From the NCBI GenBank assembly GCA_030529995.1, contig JAUMVT010000002.1, forward strand, positions 1 through 64,000: a stretch of DNA of 64,000 bases. Direction: 5' to 3'. The position numbers and the translations under genes are program-made. The DNA comes from Clostridia bacterium. Lineage in GTDB: Bacteria; Bacillota; Clostridia; Christensenellales; Aristaeellaceae. Below the pieces are notes generated by a model. The model saw only the letters and a program-made list of their open reading frames with translations, was not told the origin of the DNA and did no database searches. Of the stretch, positions 41,455 through 48,497 are shown piece after piece. Numbering within the stretch: the stretch's first letter is position 1; each line of letters opens with the position of its first letter.

Positions 41455-44400
41455 ATGGCACAGGGATCTTATCGTCTACGTCTCCTGGCGGGAGAAAAGG
41501 AATATGAGGCCGGAGAAGCACTGTACCGCAAGGGCGGTGTCCGTGCACTGGAGCAATCCGGCATGCTGATGAAATATGTGGTGGCAGGAACCCCCAGAAG
41601 GGAAGTTATTTTTACCCCGGAGGAGCCTGCCAAGTGCACCTGTGATGAATGGAACGCCCGGGGCGCCTGCCGCCATGTGGTGGCTTCCACCTTGATGGCA
41701 CAGGAATCCGGCGCTATGGAAGATATGATTCGCCAAAAGGCAGTGCTGGCCGGGCCGAAGCTCATGTCCGCCATGGAATCCGCCCTGCCGGAGGACGGCA
41801 CGCTGCGCATGGAAGTCACCCTTGTTTATGAAAACGGGACTCCGAATCAGAAGGCCAAGCTGCGCCTAGGGCTGCGTGTGGGCGAAGAAAGGCTGTACGT
41901 GGTGCGCAGCATTCCTCAGATGATTGAAGCCATTGACGCAGGCACCACCATGGAATTCGGCAAGGGCTTTGTGTATCATCCGGAGTGGATGCGCTTCGGC
42001 CCTGCGGAAACAAGGCTGCTGGGCATTCTCCGGGCCCTGTGCCTGGCGGAGAAGGAAGCAGGCGCCAGCCTCCGGGGTGCTGATCTTCGGGTGATGGCAC
42101 TGCCGGAACCCTTTGCTGAGGCGGTGCTGAAGGAACTGGAGAATCTGCCCTTCCGTATGGCGGTAGGGGAGAAGGCCATGGTGGTCAAGCGGGTTCGTGC
42201 CGCTCGGCTGCCTCTGCATTATCGGGTGACAGGCTCCCTTCGGGGGCTCACCATTACGGCGCTTTTCCCCAAGGACTTTCAGCCGATTACGGCATCCTGC
42301 GCCTATGCGGTGGTCAGCGGCACGGTGGTGGCGGTGGATCCGGGGCAGCAAAGCGTGATGCGGGTGCTGTGGCAGGAGCAGATCGGCGGCCGAAGCATGT
42401 TTGACTTCCCCATGAAGGAGACAACCCGAGTTATCGGGGAAGTGATTCCCTTCCTGAAATTAACCGGCGTGGTGGAGATGGATTCGGACTTGGAGCGGCA
42501 GCTGGTGCGTCTGCCTCTGGTGCCCCGGGTGTATCTGGATCGGGAAGGCAAAGAAGTGGTGGCACGTACCCAGTTCTGCTACGGAGAGGATACCATTGAT
42601 CCCTTCGATGACGCAGCGGAAATGGAGACCCTGCCCCGCACGGGAAAGGTGCTCCTTCGGGACGCCGCGGCGGAGCGGCAGGTGCTGGATGCCTTGGGAA
42701 GCGCGGGCTTCTACGTGCGGAAGAATCGGGTCTACCTGACGGGACAGGATGCGATTTTCAACTTTGTGTCCGGCGGTGTGCAGAAGCTGCAAAACATGTG
42801 CGAAGTTTACCCGAGCCGGGATTTCCGCAAAATGACGCCCCGGAAGCCTGTACTGCAGGGGCGGATGCGCATGAACGGCGGCCGGCTGGAGCTGACCTTC
42901 ACCGAGAACGGGGAGCCGGCGGAGGAAATTCTGAGCATTCTGGAGGCACTAAGCAAGCATCGCCGGTACTTCCGACTGAAGGACGGCTCTTTCCTGGATC
43001 TGTCCGGTATGGATGAGTGGCAATCCCTTGCGGACAGCGTGTTTGAAGCGGCCAATGTGGAGGGCGCGGATGCTGTATCCCCTGCGGAGGATACGGTGTC
43101 CCTGAGTGCCTACCGCACCTGCTATCTGCACAGCCTGCTCAGTGCCTCCTCTCTGCCCATTGAAATGGACAGCTCGGTGCAGGACACGGTGAAAGCTCTG
43201 GTTGATCCGGATGAAGAGAAGATTCAGCTTCCGGCAGGCTTGAGCCTGCGTCCCTATCAGCAGCGTGGTTTCCACTGGCTGATGACCCTGGACAAGCTGC
43301 ACATGGGCGGTATTCTGGCGGATGATATGGGTCTGGGCAAAACGGTGCAGGTCATTGCCATGCTGAAGGCCACCCGGAAGCCGGGACAGACTTCGCTGGT
43401 GGTTGCACCTACCTCCCTGACATACAACTGGCTCAGCGAGTTGGAACGGTTCACGCCGGAGTTGAGCGTCATGGTGATGGCCGGTTCCGGCCCTCAGCGT
43501 GCTTCCCAGATTGAGCACGTGAAGAAGGCCAAGGATGTGGATGTGCTGATTACCTCCTATCCTCTGATTCGCCGGGACATTGACCTGATGAAGGACATGG
43601 ATTTCCGTTTCGTGATTCTGGACGAGGCGCAGCACATCAAGAACGCCGGCAGCGTGGGAGCTGTGGCGGTGAAGCAGCTGCATGGGCAAACCCGGTTTGC
43701 CCTGACCGGCACACCCATGGAAAACAGCACCGGCGAGTTGTGGAGCATTTTTGATTTCGTGCTGCCGGGGTATTTGTTCAGCTACAGTTCCTTCCTACGC
43801 AAGTATCAGGATGGGGAAGATCTGGACGATCTCCGTCGGCGGATTCGCCCCTTCCTCATGCGCCGCCTGAAGAAGGACGTGCTGACGGAACTGCCGGACA
43901 AGCTGGAAACCACCCTGACGGCGCAGATGTCCCCCGAGCAGGAAAAGGTTTATCAGGCGGCCATGGTGCGCCTGCGGGATCGTGTGGATCATGTCATGAC
44001 CGAGAAGGGTCTTGGCCGAGGCCGCACCGAGGTGCTGGCAGCCATTACGGAGCTGCGGCAGATCTGCTGCCATCCCTCTCTTGTTTTGTCGGACTATGCA
44101 GGCACCTCCGGCAAAATGGAAATGCTGCTGGAAATCCTTCCGGGTGCCCTGCAGGCCGGACGGCGGATTCTGCTGTTCTCCCAGTTTACCTCCATGCTGA
44201 AGATTCTGAAAGAACAGTTGGAAAACGCAGGCTACAGCTGCATGTATCTGGATGGTGAAACCCCGCCCCAAAAACGGCTGGAAATGACCGAGCAGTTCAA
44301 CAGCGGCACGGGGCAAATCTTCCTGATTTCCCTGAAGGCCGGCGGCACGGGACTGAACCTGACCGGTGCCGATATGGTCATTCATTACGATCCCTGGTGG

Positions 44401-44616
44401 AACCCCGCGGCGGAAGATCAGGCTACGGACCGTGCCCACCGCATCGGCCAGACCAAGAAGGTGGAGGTCATCCGCCTTGTGACCCACGGCTCCATTGAAG
44501 AGCAGGTGGTGGCACTTGGGCAGCGGAAGAAGGCCCTGTTTGATCAGCTGATTACCCCCGGTGAGGAGCTGGTCACCGCCCTGACAGAGCAGGATATTCG
44601 GGCACTGTTTGCGTGA
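41455..44616 (+). CDS. SNF2-family helicase with N-terminal SWIM zinc finger
   Basis: The product (1053 residues from ATG 41455) is a bacterial SNF2-type ATPase, probably a DNA translocase that remodels protein-DNA or transcription complexes. A SWIM finger CTCDEWNARGACRHV lies near residues 61-75. A bacterial SNF2-associated region spans about 100-560. The motor has motif I DDMGLGKT (about 623), motif II LDEAQHIKN (about 722), the TGTPMENS motif, and motif VI ATDRAHRIGQ (about 990). A GTG four codons upstream is a possible start but lacks a site, whereas GGAG precedes the ATG by about 11 bases. Monocistronic. Confidence 0.92.
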   Translation: MAQGSYRLRLLAGEKEYEAGEALYRKGGVRALEQSGMLMKYVVAGTPRREVIFTPEEPAKCTCDEWNARGACRHVVASTLMAQESGAMEDMIRQKAVLAGPKLMSAMESALPEDGTLRMEVTLVYENGTPNQKAKLRLGLRVGEERLYVVRSIPQMIEAIDAGTTMEFGKGFVYHPEWMRFGPAETRLLGILRALCLAEKEAGASLRGADLRVMALPEPFAEAVLKELENLPFRMAVGEKAMVVKRVRAARLPLHYRVTGSLRGLTITALFPKDFQPITASCAYAVVSGTVVAVDPGQQSVMRVLWQEQIGGRSMFDFPMKETTRVIGEVIPFLKLTGVVEMDSDLERQLVRLPLVPRVYLDREGKEVVARTQFCYGEDTIDPFDDAAEMETLPRTGKVLLRDAAAERQVLDALGSAGFYVRKNRVYLTGQDAIFNFVSGGVQKLQNMCEVYPSRDFRKMTPRKPVLQGRMRMNGGRLELTFTENGEPAEEILSILEALSKHRRYFRLKDGSFLDLSGMDEWQSLADSVFEAANVEGADAVSPAEDTVSLSAYRTCYLHSLLSASSLPIEMDSSVQDTVKALVDPDEEKIQLPAGLSLRPYQQRGFHWLMTLDKLHMGGILADDMGLGKTVQVIAMLKATRKPGQTSLVVAPTSLTYNWLSELERFTPELSVMVMAGSGPQRASQIEHVKKAKDVDVLITSYPLIRRDIDLMKDMDFRFVILDEAQHIKNAGSVGAVAVKQLHGQTRFALTGTPMENSTGELWSIFDFVLPGYLFSYSSFLRKYQDGEDLDDLRRRIRPFLMRRLKKDVLTELPDKLETTLTAQMSPEQEKVYQAAMVRLRDRVDHVMTEKGLGRGRTEVLAAITELRQICCHPSLVLSDYAGTSGKMEMLLEILPGALQAGRRILLFSQFTSMLKILKEQLENAGYSCMYLDGETPPQKRLEMTEQFNSGTGQIFLISLKAGGTGLNLTGADMVIHYDPWWNPAAEDQATDRAHRIGQTKKVEVIRLVTHGSIEEQVVALGQRKKALFDQLITPGEELVTALTEQDIRALFA

Positions 44617-44644
44617 GCGAGGTTTCCTTACGGTTCTATGATAC

Positions 44645-44690
44645 AAGAAAAAAAAGAAGGCGCAGCTTTCGAGTGTGATGAAAGCTGCGC
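44645..44690 (-). terminator. Minus-strand terminator at the edge of the flavoprotein island
   Basis: GCGCAGCTTTC (44660-44670) pairs perfectly with GAAAGCTGCGC (44680-44690). On the minus strand it is followed by CTTCTTTTTTTTTC. It faces the flavoprotein gene that ends at 44894. Confidence 0.8.
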
Positions 44691-44700
44691 ATCAGGACAT

Positions 44701-44731
44701 CGCCAAAGTGGCAAAGCCACTTTGGCGAGTT
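44701..44731 (+). terminator. Plus-strand terminator of the SNF2 gene
   Basis: CGCCAAAGTGGC (44701-44712) pairs perfectly with GCCACTTTGGCG (44716-44727) around AAA, and a short T-run (AGTTTTG) follows. Confidence 0.75.
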
Positions 44732-44742
44732 TTGTCTCACTC

Positions 44743-44773
44743 GCAAGTCGAACGGTTTCACCGCTCGACTTGC
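44743..44773. repeat. Third hairpin of the 44.66-44.77 kb cluster
   Basis: GCAAGTCGA (44743-44751) pairs perfectly with TCGACTTGC (44765-44773), with CGG/CCG pairing inside. No T-run follows. The rest of the gap to 44893 shows nothing further. Confidence 0.6.
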
Positions 44774-44893
44774 TGTTCGTTCATGTATGGCAATATGCAT
44801 TCCATTCTTCAACAGTTTGTGCGGTCTGAACAAATGCGGAGTAACCTTCAACTTATACGCATCGCCCGTTTTCGTGCACGCAGGACTAAGTGA

Positions 44894-45436
44894 TTAAAAG
44901 AATTTCCTTGCAAGCTCACGAGCCTGTTCCTCACCATTGGTGTTCTTGATCTCACCTGCATCGGAAACGCTCGGAATCAGAACTTCTCCTACAATTTCCG
45001 CTTTCATCAGTGCCATCGTCTTTTCAAAAGAGAAGCGGATGCCGGCGAAGGTTTCCTTGGTCTCTTCCTCGCAGCAGCTTAGAAGAGCAGCTTTTTTGCC
45101 GGAGAAATCCTTCCCTGTAACGCACAGAGAAAACCAACGGTCAATAACAGCCTTGATCTGTGCCGGGAAAGTATACCAGTAAACTGGGCTTGCGATCACG
45201 ATGACATCGGCATCATGGAGGTCTTCCGCTATTTTTTTAAAATCATCATGGAATACACAGGCTCCCTTTGTCATACAGCCATAGCAGCCACGACATCCGG
45301 CGATTTCCATATTTGCGACATCGTACTCTGTAATGGACGCACCGGCCTTTTTTGCTTCCTCTGCAAAGGCAGCGGCCAGCGCGTTGGAGTTGCCGTTTTT
45401 ACGGGGGCTCGCTTTCAAAATAACAATTTTACTCAT
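44894..45436 (-). CDS. Flavodoxin-fold NAD(P)H-dependent FMN reductase / iron-sulfur flavoprotein type
   Basis: The 180-residue product has the flavodoxin-like fold of NADPH-dependent FMN reductases and multimeric flavodoxins. The FMN phosphate loop is ASPRKNGNSNAL, and SPVYWYTFPAQIKAVIDRW is the second flavin contact. CRGCYGCMTKGAC carries the cysteine cluster seen in iron-sulfur flavoproteins, which may hold a cluster. It probably reduces quinones, nitro compounds or other electrophiles. ATG at 45436 lies behind an AGGAGGGTG site. It is divergent from an HxlR regulator that likely controls it. Confidence 0.88.
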   Translation of the reverse strand: MSKIVILKASPRKNGNSNALAAAFAEEAKKAGASITEYDVANMEIAGCRGCYGCMTKGACVFHDDFKKIAEDLHDADVIVIASPVYWYTFPAQIKAVIDRWFSLCVTGKDFSGKKAALLSCCEEETKETFAGIRFSFEKTMALMKAEIVGEVLIPSVSDAGEIKNTNGEEQARELARKFF

Positions 45437-45451
45437 CTTTTCACCCTCCTG

Positions 45452-45481
45452 TTGAAGTTTGATGCCATTATGTGATAGAAT
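45452..45481 (+). promoter_or_regulatory. Promoter of the hxlR-type gene
   Basis: TTGAAG (45452-45457) and TAGAAT (45476-45481) have an 18-base spacer in the divergent intergenic region. Confidence 0.6.
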
Positions 45482-45509
45482 GAGGCAAAAATAAAGTACG
45501 CACATTTGC

Positions 45510-45522
45510 GTTAGATACTAAC
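45510..45522. promoter_or_regulatory. Probable HxlR operator
   Basis: GTTAGATACTAAC is a perfect 13-base palindrome (GTTAG-ATA-CTAAC) between the two divergent genes. HxlR/MarR-like winged-helix dimers bind this kind of site, and its position downstream of the regulator's promoter fits autoregulation. Confidence 0.6.
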
Positions 45523-45543
45523 CTTCAGGAGAGTGTAAAGGCC

Positions 45544-45912
45544 ATGAACAATTCGTCAAAAGAACTCGGCTGTTGCCTGGCGGGCGTGGAACTTCAGGAT
45601 ACTGGCTTTGGCTACACGCTGTCCCTCGTTGAGGGAAAATACAAGATGATCATCATGTATTGGCTGGCAGAGTACAAATCTGTTATGCGCTATAATGAAC
45701 TGAAACGGAGCCTTGGGAATATCTCACACAAGACTTTGAGCAACACGCTAAAGGAAATGGAAGCAGACCGTCTGATCATTCGGAAAGAATATCCGCAGAT
45801 TCCACCCAAAGTGGAATACAGCCTTTCGGAACGCGGAAAGTCGCTGATTCCTGTGTTGGATGCCATGTGCGAATGGGGCGGAGCACACCGGGATGATCTG
45901 CCTACAAAATAA
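45544..45912 (+). CDS. HxlR-family transcriptional regulator
   Basis: The 122-residue product is a winged-helix regulator of the HxlR family. It shows EGKYKMIIMYWLAE, the recognition region RYNELKRSLGNISHKTLSNTLKEME, and the wing followed by PPKVEYSLSERGKSL. The Cys pair near the N-terminus (GCCLAG) is of the sort used by redox-sensing HxlR members such as HypR and YodB, where a Cys senses quinones or disulfide stress. The divergent flavoprotein is the obvious target. An AGGAG lies about 12 bases before the ATG, and AAAGG is closer. Confidence 0.9.
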   Translation: MNNSSKELGCCLAGVELQDTGFGYTLSLVEGKYKMIIMYWLAEYKSVMRYNELKRSLGNISHKTLSNTLKEMEADRLIIRKEYPQIPPKVEYSLSERGKSLIPVLDAMCEWGGAHRDDLPTK

Positions 45913-46010
45913 GGAGACATCCACAGAGCACACAACGGATTCCTGCTTGTCATGTTCAGCCGTATCGGCAACAAGCAATACTTTCTAAATGCTTGGGAGG
46001 AGCTATTTTT

Positions 46011-46041
46011 AGGGGCTGCCGCAACTTATGCAGCAGCCCCT
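46011..46041. repeat. Hairpin between the HxlR and PII-like genes
   Basis: AGGGGCTGC (46011-46019) pairs perfectly with GCAGCCCCT (46033-46041). A T-run lies on the 5' side of the plus strand, so it is not a standard terminator in either direction. Confidence 0.5.
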
Positions 46042-46057
46042 CAGTGTAAGAACGTGT

Positions 46058-46756
46058 TTATTCAAGCCCCAGCGTTGCGTCTACCGGCACGGACAGAACA
46101 ATGCCCTGCGCCGGGGTCTTCAGCCCGCAGCGGGTGCTGATGGCACTCATGACTTCCGCACGCTTTTCCTTGGGCAGGATGATGAGCACAATGTCCTGCT
46201 CGTCCTGCATGGCAACGCCCATGAACTGGCTCGTCTGCCCGTCCACGTGGCGGATGCCCTTGAGTACTGTGCCGCCCCGGGCACCGGCGCTTCGGGCAGC
46301 GTCCACTACATCATCGCTGAAGCCGCTCTTGACGGAAACACAAATCATAGAATAATCGGAATGTCTGTCCACAGAAGCATCCTCCTTCTTTTTGTCCAAC
46401 AATACACGGTCATTCATGGCGTGCAGCATGCGCATGATGCTTCCCTGAAGTCCCCCCAGGGGAACGGTGACGGCAATGCCCTTGCCCCGCTTGTCCAGGT
46501 TCAGGGCACGACGCAGGCCGTCCATCACGTAGCCGGTCATGGCGGCGGGAAGCAGCGCAATGGTCAAAATCCGCAGCGTACCGGATAGGCCGCAGATGTC
46601 CAGCCATTCGCTGGGGGCGGTGCCCTGACCGCGGATCTGGTGGCACAGGGTCAGGTGCATACTGTTCAGGGTGGATGTTACTCGGCGATCATCCTCGTCT
46701 CGGGCAATAACAAACAGCATACGGGGGTGAAGCATTTCTTTTGTTAACTCGCTCAT
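46058..46756 (-). CDS. Double PII-like signalling protein
   Basis: The 232-residue product looks like two PII-like (ferredoxin-fold) modules. The first, about residues 10-110, starts MLFVIARDEDDRRVTSTLN. The second, about 135-232, starts YSMICVSVKSGFSDDVVDAA and holds SAGARGGTVLKGIR and the PII-like ending QGIVLSVPV. The second module is closer to true PII proteins. PII proteins sense ATP/ADP and 2-oxoglutarate or other ligands and gate transporters. The gene overlaps the DUF1538 gene by four bases (ATGA), so the membrane protein is the likely partner. No glnA or amt gene is nearby. Confidence 0.85.
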   Translation of the reverse strand: MSELTKEMLHPRMLFVIARDEDDRRVTSTLNSMHLTLCHQIRGQGTAPSEWLDICGLSGTLRILTIALLPAAMTGYVMDGLRRALNLDKRGKGIAVTVPLGGLQGSIMRMLHAMNDRVLLDKKKEDASVDRHSDYSMICVSVKSGFSDDVVDAARSAGARGGTVLKGIRHVDGQTSQFMGVAMQDEQDIVLIILPKEKRAEVMSAISTRCGLKTPAQGIVLSVPVDATLGLE

Positions 46757-48279
46757 GCTTGATCCTCCTCGGGCATAATCACGATATCGTCATCCAGCTC
46801 GGCGGAAACAGCGGCAGGCGCCTTCGTCCTGGATTTGCGTACGTAAATCAGTCCCATGATTTGAATGGCGATCAGGGGCGTCAATGCCACCAACGCCACC
46901 ACACCGAAGGCATCCGTGACCACATTGCCGCCGACGGCCGTGCACACGCCCATGGCAAGGGGCAGCAGGAAGGTGGAGGTCATGGGGCCGCTGGCCACGC
47001 CGCCGGAGTCGAAGGCCACACCCACGAAAATCGGGGGAACGAAGCGGGTCAGCGTCAGCGCCAGCAGATAGCCGGGCACAATGATCCAGTAAATGCTGAT
47101 GCCGGTCAGGGCACGGAGCATGCTGAGCGCCACGGCGCAGGCCACGCCGATGGACAAGCTGGCGTTCATCATCTTGTGGGAGATGGCACCGCCGGTGATT
47201 TCCTCTACCTGGTTGTTCAGCACCTGCACCGCAGGCTCGGCCTTCACGATGTAGAAGCCGATGACCAGACCGATGGGAATCAGCAGCCAGCGCATTTCCC
47301 CCTGGGCAAGGCTGGAGCCCAGCAGATTGCCCACCGGGGCAAAGCCTACGTTAACACCGGTCAGGAAGAGGATCAGCCCTACAATGGTGTACAGGAAGCC
47401 CACGCACATTTTCATCAGCTGGTGCTTGCGGTACTTCCGGGTAATCAGCTGGAACAGCACGAAGACCCCCAGCACCGGCGCCATGCTGACCATGACTTCC
47501 TTGGCGTATACAGGCAGATACTTAATAAAGGCAGGCAGCACGTCCTGGGTGGTTTTCACGCTGGGGATGGAAGCGAGGGTGTAGGATGCTTCTTCCGGGT
47601 GATAGAAAATGCCCAGCAGCATGACCATCAAAATCGGGCCGATGGAGCACAGTGCAATCAGACCGAAACTGTCACTGGCACCGTCCTTGTCGCTTCGGGC
47701 GGCGGAAAGACCCACGCCTAAGGCCATGATAAAGGGCACGGTCATGGGGCCGGTGGTTACGCCGCCGGCATCAAAGGCCACGGCAACGAAGGAGTCAGGG
47801 GTAAAAATGGTAAGGATGAACAGCGCAGCGTAAAAAATCGTCAGCAGCATGGAAAGCTTGATGCGGAACACAATACGCAGCACGGCAATGACCAAAAAAG
47901 CACCCACGCCGATGGCCACTGTCCAAATCAGCACCTGATTGGGGATGGAAGCCACCTGCTCCGCAAGCACCTGCAAGTCAGGCTCCGACAGGGTGATGAT
48001 GGCACCCACGGCAAAGCAGATGATAATGGTCAGCAGCAGTTTGCGGTTCTTCACCAGCTGACCGCCTAAGCCCTGCCCTAAGGGGGTCATGGCCATTTCG
48101 GCGCCCAGCTGGAAGAAGCCCATGCCGATCATCAGCAGCACTGCACCCACCAAAAACAGGGACAGGGTGCCAAGCTCCATAGGCACAAGGGTCACGCTGA
48201 GCAGCAGCATGATGACGGTAATCGGCATAACGCTGGCCAGAGATTCCCGAAAGTTTTGCTTCAGCTTTTCATTCAGCAA
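46753..48279 (-). CDS. DUF1538 family membrane protein, tandem repeat form
   Basis: The 508-residue product has about 12 to 14 membrane helices in two homologous halves. Each half contains a near-identical signature: AFDAGGVTTGPMTVPF near residue 170 and AFDSGGVASGPMTSTF near residue 425. This inverted or direct repeat with a Gly-rich GGVxxGPMT motif suggests a transporter whose two motifs line a substrate site. DUF1538 is uncharacterised. The start is TTG at 48279 with AGGAGG and GGAG upstream. It leads a two-gene operon with the overlapping PII-like gene, which probably gates it. Confidence 0.85.
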   Translation of the reverse strand: MLNEKLKQNFRESLASVMPITVIMLLLSVTLVPMELGTLSLFLVGAVLLMIGMGFFQLGAEMAMTPLGQGLGGQLVKNRKLLLTIIICFAVGAIITLSEPDLQVLAEQVASIPNQVLIWTVAIGVGAFLVIAVLRIVFRIKLSMLLTIFYAALFILTIFTPDSFVAVAFDAGGVTTGPMTVPFIMALGVGLSAARSDKDGASDSFGLIALCSIGPILMVMLLGIFYHPEEASYTLASIPSVKTTQDVLPAFIKYLPVYAKEVMVSMAPVLGVFVLFQLITRKYRKHQLMKMCVGFLYTIVGLILFLTGVNVGFAPVGNLLGSSLAQGEMRWLLIPIGLVIGFYIVKAEPAVQVLNNQVEEITGGAISHKMMNASLSIGVACAVALSMLRALTGISIYWIIVPGYLLALTLTRFVPPIFVGVAFDSGGVASGPMTSTFLLPLAMGVCTAVGGNVVTDAFGVVALVALTPLIAIQIMGLIYVRKSRTKAPAAVSAELDDDIVIMPEEDQA

Positions 48280-48386
48280 TGATCATTTCTCCTCCTTCTT
48301 CTCGTGATAGAAAACACCGACAATGCACTGCCGGACAGCTGCCGCGGGGGATAAGACAGGCGCCGGCGAAAAAAATCCTTATGAAA

Positions 48387-48416
48387 ATTGTATCGAATCT
48401 GTTTGCCTTTTGTCAA
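48387..48416 (-). promoter_or_regulatory. Promoter of the DUF1538-PII operon
   Basis: On the minus strand TTGACA (48411-48416) and TACAAT (48387-48392) have an 18-base spacer. The leader is about 100 bases long. Confidence 0.75.
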
Positions 48417-48451
48417 TATGGCGAAAACGGAAATTTGTCCAAAACGGAAAA

Positions 48452-48475
48452 GGATCGCCCAGATGAGGACGATCC
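48452..48475 (-). terminator. Probable terminator of the clostripain-family protease gene
   Basis: On the minus strand GGATCG pairs with CGATCC (48452-48457 and 48470-48475) and TTTTCCGTTTT follows. It lies 22 bases after the stop codon. Confidence 0.65.
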
Positions 48476-48497
48476 ATGAAAAGGGAATGGCGAGTTT

